A DNA stretch of 34,159 nt from Gammaproteobacteria bacterium (GCA_029289235.1 JARFTZ010000030.1:1-34159), one strand, 5' to 3'; shown: positions 20,547-28,966, counted from the stretch's first letter. Notes: generated from the sequence alone by a model not told the origin. Made by a program: numbers and translations.

Positions 20547-20745
20547 GCTGAAGCTGGTCGTCGTTCTCATCCTGGTGGGCGTCATGGGTAGTCTGTTCTC
20601 GGCGCTGTTCTTTCTCCTGCGCGACCGGGGCGCCAGCCGTCGCACGGTCAAGGCACTAACCTTTCGGGTCGGGCTGTCGATGGTGCTGTTTGCGTTGTTG
20701 ATGCTGGCGTTCCGCGCGGGATGGATACCCGGCCATGGCCAGTAG
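20545..20745 (+). CDS. DUF2909 'twin transmembrane' small protein
   Basis: This 66-residue protein is almost all membrane: one helix at about 3-24, a short basic loop (RDRGASRRTVK), and a second helix at about 43-61. GGGAG (20533-20537) lies seven bases before the ATG, so translation is well supported. It resembles DUF2909 proteins found in betaproteobacterial cytochrome oxidase loci, but runs opposite to the cox genes. Function unknown. Its ATG shares two bases with the surf1 ATG on the other strand. Confidence 0.8.
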   Translation: MLKLVVVLILVGVMGSLFSALFFLLRDRGASRRTVKALTFRVGLSMVLFALLMLAFRAGWIPGHGQ

Positions 20746-20888
20746 GAGCGGCAGGCAGTCGCGAATCAGCCGGTGGAAGCGTTTCAGTGCTGCGTCTTCG
20801 GCACCCCGGGCGGATGCCTGTCCTGTAGGGCGGCGCCTGCCGCCGGGCGTGGAGTGGTGATGCGCGCGAACGTGGTGTGTCAGCATGA
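20746..20888. other. Convergent gap between DUF2909 gene and ctaG with a GC-rich hairpin
   Basis: This 143-base gap lies between two stop codons. GGCGGC (20829-20834) can pair with GCCGCC (20839-20844) over GCCT, but no T-run follows on either strand, so it is not a classical terminator. No convincing gene is seen here. Confidence 0.4.
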
Positions 20889-21458
20889 TCAGGGAATCTC
20901 CGCTGCGGGTGACGCTTTCGCGTCGTCCAACTTGAAAAAGGCATATGCCAGGGTGATGGTTTGTACGTCCTTGTCGATGCCCGGCTTGACCGTGAAGGCT
21001 AGCGGCAACTCCCTGGTTTCTCCCGGATCCAGCGCCTGTTGGCTGAAACAGAAACATTCGAGCTTTTCGAAGCTCGCGGCGGCGAGTCCCGGAGAAACGC
21101 TGGGTACTGCTTGCGCGACGACGGGCTTGTCGGAGAGGTTGCGGACGCGGTAGCTGACGTGGTGCAGCTCGCCCGGATGCACCTCCAGCCGGGCGGTTTG
21201 CGGCGTGATCGCCCAAGTCAGGCCGGGCATCACGGTACTGGTGAATTCAACGGCCACGACGCGGTGCGTATCGCCGGCGGTCTGCGTGGTGATGACGTTG
21301 GTGGCGGCGGAGGTCCTCCCGTTCAGGCCCGTCAGCTCGCAGAATACGTCGTAGAGCGGCACCAGCGCAAAACCGAAACCGAAGAACAGGGCGGTGACGC
21401 CGAGCAGCATGACGGCCATCCGGCGGTTTTTCGTCCAGGGAGCGCTCGGGCTCGGCAT
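20889..21458 (-). CDS. ctaG: Cytochrome c oxidase copper chaperone CtaG (Cox11)
   Basis: This 189-residue protein has one N-terminal membrane helix (about 13-35) and a periplasmic beta-sandwich domain. The copper-binding CFCF motif (C135, C137) and the upstream C40 next to the membrane (YDVFCELTG) match Cox11/CtaG, which delivers copper to the CuB site of subunit I. The TWAITPQ and ELHHVSYRVRNLSDKP stretches are typical of the family. It begins nine bases after coxC, so it belongs to the coxBAC unit. Confidence 0.96.
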   Translation of the reverse strand: MPSPSAPWTKNRRMAVMLLGVTALFFGFGFALVPLYDVFCELTGLNGRTSAATNVITTQTAGDTHRVVAVEFTSTVMPGLTWAITPQTARLEVHPGELHHVSYRVRNLSDKPVVAQAVPSVSPGLAAASFEKLECFCFSQQALDPGETRELPLAFTVKPGIDKDVQTITLAYAFFKLDDAKASPAAEIP

Positions 21459-21467
21459 GTCCGGGTC

Positions 21468-22304
21468 CTAAAGCCAGTAAACGAAGACGAAGAGGAGCAG
21501 CCAGACCACGTCCACGAAGTGCCAGTACCAGGCCACCGCCTCGAAGGCGAAATGCCGCCGCGCCGTAAAGTGCCCGAACAAGGCGCGCCAGAAAATGACG
21601 AAGAGCATGGCGGTGCCGAGCATGACGTGGACGCCGTGGAACCCCGTGAGCAAGTAGAACGTGGCGCCGTAGATGCCGTCGCGGATTGAGAAGGCGGCAT
21701 CGCCGTATTCGTGTATCTGCAAGGCAATGAACAAGGCGCCCAGAATGACGGTCAGCGCCAGGCCGAGCAAGAGCTGGTTTTTCCTCCCCTGCAGCACGCC
21801 CCAGTGCGCCCAGGTGACCGTGGCGCCGGAGGAGAGCAGGATCAGCGTGTTGAGCGCCGGGAGGCCCCACGCCGCGACCGGGGTGATGGTGGCGTCCGTT
21901 CCGGGTCCGGCGGTCGGCCAGGAGGCGGAGAAACCCGGCCACAGTATCTGCGCATCGGCCAGCATCGGTACTGCCAGGTTGCGGGCGTAGAAGAGGGCGC
22001 CGAAGAACCCGGCGAAGAACATGACTTCGGAGAAGATGAACCACACCATGCCCCAGCGGAACGACGTCTCGACCTGTTCGGCATGCTTTCCCGCCTGTGT
22101 TTCGTCGATTACGTCGCCGAACCAGCCGATCAGCATGATCAGCAGGATGCCGGCGCCGATCGCCACGAGATACGGCCCGACGGGCTGTTCGTTGAGCAGC
22201 AGGGCGAAACCCGCACCCAACGAGAGCAGGGCGACCGATCCGACCAGCGGCCAGATCGAGGAAGCCGGGACGTAGTAGGTTGCAGGGTGCGGATGGGTTT
22301 CCAT
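21468..22304 (-). CDS. coxC: Cytochrome c oxidase subunit III
   Basis: This 278-residue membrane protein is subunit III of the heme-copper oxidase. It starts at ATG 22304 with GGGAG eight bases upstream. Typical segments are METHPHPATYYVPASSIWP, RWGMVWFIFSEVMFFAGFF (with the conserved Glu), GFHGVHVMLG and AVAWYWHFVDVVWLLLF. Seven helices are expected. It is separated from coxA by 151 bases that hold a palindromic repeat, and ctaG follows after nine bases. Confidence 0.96.
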   Translation of the reverse strand: METHPHPATYYVPASSIWPLVGSVALLSLGAGFALLLNEQPVGPYLVAIGAGILLIMLIGWFGDVIDETQAGKHAEQVETSFRWGMVWFIFSEVMFFAGFFGALFYARNLAVPMLADAQILWPGFSASWPTAGPGTDATITPVAAWGLPALNTLILLSSGATVTWAHWGVLQGRKNQLLLGLALTVILGALFIALQIHEYGDAAFSIRDGIYGATFYLLTGFHGVHVMLGTAMLFVIFWRALFGHFTARRHFAFEAVAWYWHFVDVVWLLLFVFVYWL

Positions 22305-22318
22305 GGTGGATGCTCCCA

Positions 22319-22447
22319 CTATCGACGTTGTATCCCGCACGCGTTCATATCATCCGTCATTCCGGCGAAAGCCGGAATCCAGGTTTTCGGAGCACGGCCT
22401 GGATCCCGGCTTTCGCCGGGATGACGGAGCTTTCCATTCGTGTTCAT
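22319..22447 (-). CDS. 42-codon ORF built mostly from a palindromic repeat, with an ideal ribosome binding site
   Basis: Directly after the coxA stop (TAG at 22456-22458, overlapping the SD), AGGAG lies five bases before an ATG at 22447. The frame runs 42 codons to TAG at 22319. Residues 7-31 are the translation of the inverted repeat (RHPGESRDPG and WIPAFAGMT pieces, familiar as repeat-encoded sequence in many proteobacteria); the first six and last eleven residues flank it. No membrane segment or domain is seen. It could be the 5' end of a small cox assembly gene interrupted by the repeat, or a translated by-product. I have no evidence of function. Confidence 0.35.
   Translation of the reverse strand: MNTNGKLRHPGESRDPGRAPKTWIPAFAGMTDDMNACGIQRR
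22354..22427. repeat. Composite palindromic repeat (REP/BIME-like) between coxA and coxC
   Basis: Two 30-base arms, 22354-22383 and 22398-22427, are reverse complements of each other except for two positions. They are separated by 14 bases. Each arm also contains its own small hairpin, a six-base stem around GAAA (or TTTC): TCCGGC/GCCGGA in the left arm and CCCGGC/GCCGGG in the right. Such GTCATTCC..GGAATCCAG units are known dispersed repeats in many proteobacteria. In the cox mRNA the whole element could fold into one long stem or two small hairpins. Confidence 0.9.
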
Positions 22448-22455
22448 CTTTGCTC

Positions 22456-24042
22456 CTACTTGATGTGCGGCGGCGTGACGAACGAGTGGTACGGCGGTGG
22501 CGAGCTGAGCGTCCATTCCAGCGTGTCGGCGCCTTCCCACGGCTTGTCGGCGGCCGGCGTGCCGCGCCGGATGCACTGGACGACGTTGTACAGGAACAGC
22601 AACTGGCTGACGCCGAGCATGAAGCCGCCGATGCTGGAAATCATGTTGAAATCGGCGAACTGCAGCGCGTAGTCGGGAATGCGCCGCGGCATGCCGGCGA
22701 GACCGAGGAAGTGCATCGGGAAGAATGTGATGTTGAAGGCGATCGCGGTCAGCCAGAAATGCAGCTTGCCGAGCGTTTCGTTGTACATGCGCCCGCTCCA
22801 CTTCGGCAGCCAGTAATACACGCCGGCCATGATGGCCATTGCCGATCCCGAGAAGAGCACGTAATGAAAGTGGGCGACGACGTAATAGGTATCCTGCAAC
22901 TGGATGTCGACCGGTACCAGGGCCAGCACCAGGCCGCTGAAGCCGCCGATGGTGAACAGGCAGACGAAGGCGATCGAGAAGAGCATCGGCGTTTCAAAGG
23001 TGATCGAACCGCGCCACAGCGTGGCCACCCAGTTGAAGACCTTCACCCCGGTGGGAATGGCGATGAGCATCGTCGTGTACATGAAGAAGAGTTGCCCGCC
23101 GACCGGCATGCCGGTGGTGAACATGTGGTGCGCCCAGACGATGAACGACAGGAAGGCGATCGAGGCCACGGCATAGACCATCGACGCATAGCCGAACAGC
23201 GGCTTCCTGGCGAACGCCGGGATGGTCGTCGAGATGATGCCGAAGGCCGGCAGGATCATGATGTACACCTCGGGATGGCCGAAGAACCAGAAGATGTGCT
23301 GGAACATCACCGGGTCGCCGCCGCCCGCGGCGTTGAAGAAATGCGTGCCGAAATGCCGGTCGGTGAGCAGCATGGTGATCGCGGCGGCCAGCACGGGCAT
23401 CACCGCCACGAGCAGGAATGCCGTGATCAGCCAGGTCCACACGAACAGCGGCATCTTCATCAGTGTCATCCCCGGCGCGCGCATGTTGAGGATGGTTGTG
23501 ATGATGTTGATTGCCCCCATGATCGACGAAATGCCAAGGATATGGATGGCCAGGATCGATATGTCATAGGCCATGCCGCCCTGGATGTAGAGCGGCGGAT
23601 ACATCGTCCAGCCGCCCGAGATCGCGCCGCCGGGGACGAAGAAGGTGGCGATGAGCAGGATGCCGGCGGCCGGCAGCAGCCAGAAGCTCCAGTTGTTGAG
23701 GCGCGGGAAGGCCATGTCCGGGGCGCCGATCATCAGCGGAATCTGCCAGTTGGCGAAGCCGACCAGCGCCGGCATGATCGCCCCGAAGATCATTATCAGG
23801 CCATGCATCGTCGTCAGCTGGTTGAATACCTCGGGCTGGAACAACTGCAGGCCGGGCTGGAACAGTTCGGCGCGGACCAGCATCGCCAGTGCGCCGGCGA
23901 AGAAGAACATGAACAGGCTGAACCACAGGTACAGCGTGCCGATGTCCTTGTGGTTGGTGCTGGCCAGCCAACGCGCGATGCCGGTCGGGGCGTCGTGTTC
24001 GTCGTGGTGGGATGCGGTATCGGAGATCGTCGTGGTGTTCAT
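22456..24042 (-). CDS. coxA: Cytochrome c oxidase subunit I (aa3 type)
   Basis: This 528-residue, twelve-helix protein is the catalytic heme-copper subunit, reducing O2 and pumping protons. The start is ATG 24042, with AGGAG six bases upstream, 13 bases after coxB. Ligands and channel residues are recognisable: heme a ligand H80 ([10 protein letters not shown]), CuB ligand and cross-linked Tyr in [10 protein letters not shown], the HH pair in WAHHMF, and [11 protein letters not shown] for heme a3 and heme a. The Glu of HPEVY marks an A1-type oxidase with a D-channel. Confidence 0.98.
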   Translation of the reverse strand: MNTTTISDTASHHDEHDAPTGIARWLASTNHKDIGTLYLWFSLFMFFFAGALAMLVRAELFQPGLQLFQPEVFNQLTTMHGLIMIFGAIMPALVGFANWQIPLMIGAPDMAFPRLNNWSFWLLPAAGILLIATFFVPGGAISGGWTMYPPLYIQGGMAYDISILAIHILGISSIMGAINIITTILNMRAPGMTLMKMPLFVWTWLITAFLLVAVMPVLAAAITMLLTDRHFGTHFFNAAGGGDPVMFQHIFWFFGHPEVYIMILPAFGIISTTIPAFARKPLFGYASMVYAVASIAFLSFIVWAHHMFTTGMPVGGQLFFMYTTMLIAIPTGVKVFNWVATLWRGSITFETPMLFSIAFVCLFTIGGFSGLVLALVPVDIQLQDTYYVVAHFHYVLFSGSAMAIMAGVYYWLPKWSGRMYNETLGKLHFWLTAIAFNITFFPMHFLGLAGMPRRIPDYALQFADFNMISSIGGFMLGVSQLLFLYNVVQCIRRGTPAADKPWEGADTLEWTLSSPPPYHSFVTPPHIK

Positions 24043-24055
24043 GCCTGACTCCTGA

Positions 24056-25210
24056 TTACTTGCGCCGCGCCGCGACGTCGGCCGGCTGTACGGCGTCACC
24101 GGTCCGGTTGCCCCAGGTGTTGCGTTCGTAGGTGATGACGGCCGCCAGGTCGAGATCGGACAGCTGCTTGCCGAAGGCGGCCATCGCCGTGTTGATCTTG
24201 CCGTTCAGCACGATATCGATGTGCGCTGCCTTGTCGCCGGTGGCCAGCTTCGACCCGGCCAGCGCCGGAAAGACGTTGGGGATGCCCATCCCGTTGGCCT
24301 GGTGGCAGACCAGGCAGTTGGCGGCATAGACCTTCTCACCCATAACCTTGAGATCGTCCAGCGCATACGTCTTCGCGGCGTTTGCCGCGGCCGCCGCCGC
24401 GAGCTCTTTCTGCTCCTGCATCCAGGACGCGAACTGCGTATCGGTGACCACGTTGACCACCACCGGCATGAAGCCGTGTCCGACACCGCACAATTCCGTG
24501 CATTGCCCGCGGTAGGTGCCCGGCGTCTCGGCCCGGAACCAGGTCTCGCGGATGAAGCCGGGAATGGCGTCCTGCTTGATCCCCAATGCCGGAACGGCCC
24601 ACGAATGGATGACGTCGCTGGCCGTCGTGACAAGGCGGATCTTCTTCCCGGCAGGCACGACCAGCGGACGGTCGACTTCCAGCAGATAATGCTCGCCCTT
24701 GGGCTGCGTTCCCTCGATCTGCTCGCGCGGCGTCGAGGTGTTGCTCATGAAGCGGACGCCTTCGCCGAAATACTCGTACTCCCATTTCCACTGGTGGCCG
24801 GTGACCTTGATTGTCAAGTCTTCCCTGGCCGCATCCTTCATCGCCACGACCAGACGCGTCGCCGGCCAGGCCATGGCGATCAGGATCAGCGTCGGCACGG
24901 CGGTCCAGGCAATCTCCAGCGTCCGGTTGTCGTGGAACCTCGCCGGCGGGTGCCCGAGCGACTTGCGGTGGCGAATCAGGGCGATGCCCATCGGCACGAA
25001 TACGACGATAACGATGCCCAGAATGATCCACAGGATCAATGAATGCAGGTCGTGGATGTCCCGTGCGACAAGGGAGGCCGGCGGGGGGAGGTTAATGGCG
25101 AGTTCGGCGCCGACCGGCGCGGCGGAGAGGACCGACGAAACAATCGGCAGAACCATGCTTGCACGGAAGAATGGGCCGGCCCGCCGGCCGGGAGAACTCG
25201 GCGTATCCAA
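24056..25210 (-). CDS. coxB: Cytochrome c oxidase subunit II with fused cytochrome c domain
   Basis: The 384-residue protein receives electrons at CuA. After an N-terminal signal-like segment come two membrane helices (about 55-80 and 105-125), then a cupredoxin domain whose CuA ligands lie in IHSWAVP and [20 protein letters not shown]-terminal class I cytochrome c domain follows, with CLVCH and a distal Met region, so the subunit is caa3-like. The TTG at 25210 is preferred because GGGAGG is seven bases upstream; it keeps a twin-Arg, positively charged N-region before the hydrophobic stretch. ATG 25156 would lose these charges. Confidence 0.95.
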   Translation of the reverse strand: MDTPSSPGRRAGPFFRASMVLPIVSSVLSAAPVGAELAINLPPPASLVARDIHDLHSLILWIILGIVIVVFVPMGIALIRHRKSLGHPPARFHDNRTLEIAWTAVPTLILIAMAWPATRLVVAMKDAAREDLTIKVTGHQWKWEYEYFGEGVRFMSNTSTPREQIEGTQPKGEHYLLEVDRPLVVPAGKKIRLVTTASDVIHSWAVPALGIKQDAIPGFIRETWFRAETPGTYRGQCTELCGVGHGFMPVVVNVVTDTQFASWMQEQKELAAAAAANAAKTYALDDLKVMGEKVYAANCLVCHQANGMGIPNVFPALAGSKLATGDKAAHIDIVLNGKINTAMAAFGKQLSDLDLAAVITYERNTWGNRTGDAVQPADVAARRK

Positions 25211-25217
25211 TGTGTTT

Positions 25218-25223
25218 CCTCCC
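25218..25223 (-). promoter_or_regulatory. Shine-Dalgarno of coxB that supports a TTG start
   Basis: GGGAGG on the minus strand (25218-25223) lies seven bases before the TTG at 25210-25208. The alternative TTG at 25231 lies upstream of it and ATG 25156 has no comparable site. Confidence 0.7.
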
Positions 25224-25254
25224 AGTCGCAACGTAACGTGGGGGTAACTGCCGG

Positions 25255-25275
25255 AAAAAAGCCTGCGACAGGCTT
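25255..25275 (-). terminator. Rho-independent terminator closing the suf-ovoA-VOC gene run
   Basis: Read on the minus strand, AAGCCTG (25275-25269) pairs perfectly with CAGGCTT (25265-25259) over a TCG loop. A run of six T (25260-25255) begins inside the stem and continues past it. It sits 62 bases after the VOC gene stop and 44 bases before the coxB start, so it separates the two minus-strand groups. Confidence 0.75.
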
Positions 25276-25337
25276 ACCGACTCTGACCGTTTTTCGGTGG
25301 AAAGTTCATTGCCATAGGCGAGGTGCCTGTCCGCCGG

Positions 25338-25790
25338 CTACAGGGCCGGCAAAGGGACTTGTTCGGTGTTCACAGCCTCGATGGCAACCACAACCTCTTC
25401 CGGCACCAGCCGCTCGGGAAGCGGTGAACAGAACCAGAGCTTGTTGCCCTCGCTGTCGAGAAAGCTGCCGACGTAGAAGCCTTCTTCGGGGTAGGCCTGG
25501 ACCGCATCGCTGATCGTTACTTCGCGCTCGCGCAACGCCTTTTCCGTTTGCGGAGCGTCGTTGCTGGCGAAGGTGATGCGCGGATTGAGTTGGGCGCTCG
25601 GCCGGGCATACCAGCCGGAATCCGTCGGCTTGAGCATCACGATGACGTTGGCGAACAGGAAGCCGACCTGGCGTTCTCCTTCGAAGGCGGGTTCCAGCCC
25701 GAGCGTTTCGCCGTAGAACCGCCTGGCTCGCGCAAGGTCGTCCACTGCCAAAGCCACCACCTTGAGTCTTTGGAATCCGAGTGGGTTCAT
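25338..25790 (-). CDS. VOC (glyoxalase/bleomycin-resistance fold) family protein
   Basis: This 150-residue protein has two beta-alpha-beta-beta-beta units of the vicinal oxygen chelate fold: KVVALAVDDLARARRFYGETLGLEP at the start and GFYVGSFLDSEGNKLWFC near residues 103-120. Candidate metal ligands are few: no early His is seen in the first strand, so a metal-free or altered site is possible. It lies 24 bases after ovoA and is the last gene before the terminator. Because of that position it may act with the ovothiol pathway or on a reactive by-product, but this is inference. The last 25 residues extend beyond the fold. Confidence 0.82.
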   Translation of the reverse strand: MNPLGFQRLKVVALAVDDLARARRFYGETLGLEPAFEGERQVGFLFANVIVMLKPTDSGWYARPSAQLNPRITFASNDAPQTEKALREREVTISDAVQAYPEEGFYVGSFLDSEGNKLWFCSPLPERLVPEEVVVAIEAVNTEQVPLPAL

Positions 25791-25814
25791 GGTTGACCTC
25801 CTTTCATGGGGGCG

Positions 25815-27938
25815 TCAAATGCGCTCCCAGAGGGTGACCTCCGAGAGCACATGCTGGAACTTGCGCCGGGTCTCGCGGATGACGAAGGGAACCGACTGCG
25901 GTTCTCGTGCCAGCCGGAAATGCTTGCCGAGAATGGCCTTCAGGCCGTCGAGCGTGGTGAAGTTCTCGCCATCCTTCTTGAAGCCGCCGAGCCAGTCCTC
26001 GCGTTTGGTGTGTTCGGGCAGCCAGGTGTAGGGCGAGGCAATCAGCAACAGGCCGCCGGGGTTCAGCCGCTCATGCACTGCTTCGAGGAACCTGGCCGGG
26101 CTGTACAGGCGGTCGATCAGGTTGGCGGCGAGGATCAGGTCGTAGCCGGCGAACACCGGCTTGAGGTTGCAGGCGTCGCCCTGAAAGAATTCGACCCGGT
26201 CCGCGACGGCGTCCAGCCCGAACTCGGCGAGGCTGTGTTCCTTCCATGCGAGCAGTTCGCCTTCCTCGACGAGCGTGTAGCGTAGCCGCCCGCGTTCGAT
26301 CAGCTCGAAGCCCAGGCGGATGAAGCTGGTCGAGAAGTCGATGCCGGTGACGTGCTCGAAGTGCCTTGCCAGCTCGAAGGTGCCGCGGCCGGCGGCGCAG
26401 CCGACGTCCAGCGCCTTGCGTGCCGGGCGGTCACCCATCGCCTCGATGGCGAGGCGGGCCAATGCGCGCGGGAAGTTGGGTACGCCGAGGTATTCGTCGC
26501 CGTAGTGGAACTCGGCGTAGTCGGAAACCAGCCGGTCGGTCTCGTAATGCGAGGTCTGCATGCGCGCCGGCGCGTCGGCAACGACGTAGCGCAGCCCGGC
26601 GTGCTGGAAGAAGTGGCGGCGGAAGGCGTAGCGTGAGGCGGTGATCGCTTCGTTGCCGCAGGAAATCCACGAGCCGCCCTTGATCAGGTTGTGCCGGTCG
26701 TCGAAGGTCGGCACCGTGAAGTCGTCGTAGATCGCGTGCGTGCGGAAGCCGTCGAAGGGGTAGGTCGGCGTCTCCATCCACTGCCAGACGTTTCCGACCA
26801 CGTCGAAGAACGGTCCGTGCGCGAATTCGGTGACCGGGCAGGACGAGGCGTAGTGGTCGAGCTGCAGGTTGGCCGCGGCGACGCGTTCGTCAGGAAGTCC
26901 GTCGGCGCCCGCGTAGCGGCACAGCGCCTGCCACTCGTCCTCGGTCGGCAGGCGCACCGGCAGGCCGCTTTCGCGCGCCTTCCACTGGCAGAACGCCTTG
27001 GCCTCGTGGTAGTTGGTTTCCGCCGGCCAATCCCACGGCATCGGCACTTCTTCGAGCATCAGGCGCAGGCGCCATTCATCGCCGTCGCGGACCCAGAAGG
27101 TCGGATGTCCGGCCTGCGTGAAGTTCCGCCAGGCCAGGCCTTCCTCCTGCCACAGCGCGTCGTCCCCGTAGCCGCCGGCCTCGACGAAGGCCAGGAATTC
27201 GCGGTTGGAGACAAGGTAGCGGCTGGCCTGGAAGGCCTCGACGCGGGCGTCATGGCGGCCGAATTCGTTGTCCCAGCCATAGACGATCGGGGCGTCGATG
27301 TCGCGGCCGAGGTGAACGTCCGACGCCGGCACGGCTACGAGTTCGTTTTCGGGCGCCGGGCCAGTCTTGCGGCAAGGTTCCCACGCCGGATGCGGCTTCA
27401 CGTATTTCAAGGCGTGCTGGCGGATCAGCACTGACGAGGTTTCGAGGTGGATGCGCTCATGCTCGATGCCCATCACGATGATCCACCACGGGCTGTCCCA
27501 GCCGATCGGCAGCGACAGCGGCTGCGTGCGGATCGCCCGGTCGACCATCTCGCGCACCGCATGGCGGTAGGCCTTCACGGCCTCGACGGCGGGCCAGTCG
27601 TAGCGCGCGTCGTTGAGGTCGTCCCAGCTCATCTCGTCGACGCCGATGGCGAACATCGACTCGAAGGCGGGGTTGATGCGCTGGTCCATCCCCCCGGCCA
27701 GCACCAGCTTGTTGATAAAGAAGGTCGCCGTGTGTCCGAGGTAGAAGATCAAGGGATGGCGCAGCGAGATCGGCTTGCGGTAGTAGGCCTCGTCGCAGGT
27801 CAGCACCTCGAACAACTGCTCGTAGCGGTCGAAGGTGGCGTGGAAATAGCGGAGGATTTCGGCGCGCTTCTGCTCGCCGTCGGCACCTGCCAGCAACGGG
27901 GATCTCGGAAAGAGAAGGGCCTTCAAGGAGCGACTCAT
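25815..27938 (-). CDS. ovoA: 5-histidylcysteine sulfoxide synthase / N-methyltransferase (ovothiol biosynthesis)
   Basis: The 707-residue, three-part protein matches OvoA. A DinB-like N-terminal domain carries the non-heme iron site: H69 (YLGHTATFF) and the HX3HXE motif at H160, H164, E166 (EHERIHLE). A formylglycine-enzyme-like sulfatase-modifying domain follows (about 205-460, with LPTEDEWQALCRYAG and LIKGGSWISCGNE). The C-terminal class I methyltransferase (about 490-707) has motif I VGCAAGRG. OvoA joins cysteine to histidine C5 with O2 and methylates the product. ATG 27938 is chosen; TTG 27953 is possible. The lyase OvoB is not in the window. It follows wrbA by 15 bases. Confidence 0.95.
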   Translation of the reverse strand: MSRSLKALLFPRSPLLAGADGEQKRAEILRYFHATFDRYEQLFEVLTCDEAYYRKPISLRHPLIFYLGHTATFFINKLVLAGGMDQRINPAFESMFAIGVDEMSWDDLNDARYDWPAVEAVKAYRHAVREMVDRAIRTQPLSLPIGWDSPWWIIVMGIEHERIHLETSSVLIRQHALKYVKPHPAWEPCRKTGPAPENELVAVPASDVHLGRDIDAPIVYGWDNEFGRHDARVEAFQASRYLVSNREFLAFVEAGGYGDDALWQEEGLAWRNFTQAGHPTFWVRDGDEWRLRLMLEEVPMPWDWPAETNYHEAKAFCQWKARESGLPVRLPTEDEWQALCRYAGADGLPDERVAAANLQLDHYASSCPVTEFAHGPFFDVVGNVWQWMETPTYPFDGFRTHAIYDDFTVPTFDDRHNLIKGGSWISCGNEAITASRYAFRRHFFQHAGLRYVVADAPARMQTSHYETDRLVSDYAEFHYGDEYLGVPNFPRALARLAIEAMGDRPARKALDVGCAAGRGTFELARHFEHVTGIDFSTSFIRLGFELIERGRLRYTLVEEGELLAWKEHSLAEFGLDAVADRVEFFQGDACNLKPVFAGYDLILAANLIDRLYSPARFLEAVHERLNPGGLLLIASPYTWLPEHTKREDWLGGFKKDGENFTTLDGLKAILGKHFRLAREPQSVPFVIRETRRKFQHVLSEVTLWERI

Positions 27939-27953
27939 CGCAACCGGTGTCAA

Positions 27954-28556
27954 TCAAGCCGCCAACTTCAGGGCGATCTTGGCAACGTGGGCGCCCTGGA
28001 AGCGGGCGATGGCGAGTTCGTTTTCGCTTGGCTGTCGTTTTCCGTCACCGCCGGCCAGCGTGCCGGCTCCGTACGGCGAACCGCCGGTAATTTCGCTCAT
28101 GTTGGTCAGCTCCTGGCAGGAGTAGGGCACACCGACGATGATCATCCCGTGGTGCAGCAGGGTATTGTGGAACGAGGAGATCGTGGTCTCCTGCCCGCCG
28201 TGCTGGGTTCCGGTGGAGGTGAACACGCTGCCGATCTTGCCTATCAGCCCGCCAGCCATCCACAGTCGTCCCGTCTGGTCCAGGAAGTTGCGCATCTGCG
28301 CGCACATGTTGCCGAAGCGCGTCGGCGTGCCGAAGATGATCGCGTCGTAGCCGGCGAGGTCATCCACCGTGGCAACCGGCGCTGCCTGGTCGATCTTTGC
28401 GCCGACCCGGCGCGCGACGTCCTCGGTCATCAGCTCCGGGACACGCTTGATGTCGACCGAACTGCCTGCAATCCCGCGCGCGCCGTCCGCCACCGCGTTG
28501 GCGAGCGTTTCGATGTGGCCGTACATGCTGTAGTAGAGCACCAGTATCTTCGCCAT
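27954..28556 (-). CDS. wrbA: NAD(P)H:quinone oxidoreductase, flavodoxin-like (WrbA)
   Basis: This 200-residue flavodoxin-fold protein has the WrbA landmarks: [12 protein letters not shown] for the FMN phosphate loop, [35 protein letters not shown] and the VGVPYS segment. WrbA reduces quinones by two electrons, avoiding semiquinone radicals, and is commonly linked to oxidative stress. A GGAG site precedes the ATG. It lies 24 bases after the Rieske gene and 15 before ovoA, so it appears to be part of the same transcript. Confidence 0.95.
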   Translation of the reverse strand: MAKILVLYYSMYGHIETLANAVADGARGIAGSSVDIKRVPELMTEDVARRVGAKIDQAAPVATVDDLAGYDAIIFGTPTRFGNMCAQMRNFLDQTGRLWMAGGLIGKIGSVFTSTGTQHGGQETTISSFHNTLLHHGMIIVGVPYSCQELTNMSEITGGSPYGAGTLAGGDGKRQPSENELAIARFQGAHVAKIALKLAA

Positions 28557-28580
28557 GCTTGTTCTCCTTCGTGGAATGAA

Positions 28581-28907
28581 TCAGTTGTCGTCGAAACGGT
28601 CGTCGCGGACCTGCACCCTGCCGTCCACGATGCGTACCGGGAAGGTTGCGATCGGCTCATAGGCCGGTGCGGACAATGCCGCGCCATCGACCAGGGAAAA
28701 CCGCGCCTGGTGTGCCGGGCAGGTGATTTCGAGGCCGTTGACCGTTCCTTCGGAGAGCGTCTCGGCTTCGTGGGAACACAGATCCTCGATCGCGTAGTAC
28801 TCGCCATCGACGTTAAATACGGCGATCCGGGTGCCGCCGGCGTCAACCGCGCGCCGCGTTCCCGGCGGGAAGTCGGTGCTTGCGGCAACGTCGGTCCAGT
28901 CGTCCAT
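28581..28907 (-). CDS. Rieske [2Fe-2S] ferredoxin-like protein
   Basis: This 108-residue protein is a single Rieske domain. The cluster ligands are CSH (about 44-46) and CPAH (about 63-66), i.e. CxH and CxxH with a spacing of about 17, as in dioxygenase-type soluble Rieske ferredoxins. ATG 28907 has an AGGGGA site upstream; longer in-frame extension overlaps sufT. There is no membrane anchor. Rieske genes of this kind are known within or after suf operons, so it may be a client or an electron donor for the cluster-making system. It starts 59 bases after sufT. Confidence 0.9.
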   Translation of the reverse strand: MDDWTDVAASTDFPPGTRRAVDAGGTRIAVFNVDGEYYAIEDLCSHEAETLSEGTVNGLEITCPAHQARFSLVDGAALSAPAYEPIATFPVRIVDGRVQVRDDRFDDN

Positions 28908-28929
28908 GGCGAGTCCCCTTGCGTTTCTC

Positions 28930-28949
28930 CCTCCCCTTGGAGGGGGAGG
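28930..28949. repeat. GC-rich hairpin between sufT and the Rieske gene
   Basis: CCTCCCC (28930-28936) pairs with GGGGAGG (28943-28949) over a six-base loop. No T-run follows on the minus strand, so it is not a standard terminator. It may act as an mRNA processing or stability element inside the operon; C-rich/G-rich inverted units like this also occur as dispersed repeats. Confidence 0.5.
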
Positions 28950-28966
28950 AGTCTGTTTGCATCGCT

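Noticed and set aside
20656-20886. His/Arg-rich 76-residue frame on the minus strand starting just after ctaG
   Set aside because: It has only a distant GGAG, low-complexity basic composition, no domain, and about 90 bases lie antisense to the better-supported DUF2909 gene.
22303-24048. 581-residue plus-strand frame opposite coxA
   Set aside because: It is a shadow of the coxA coding sequence; composition is typical of antisense to a membrane protein gene.
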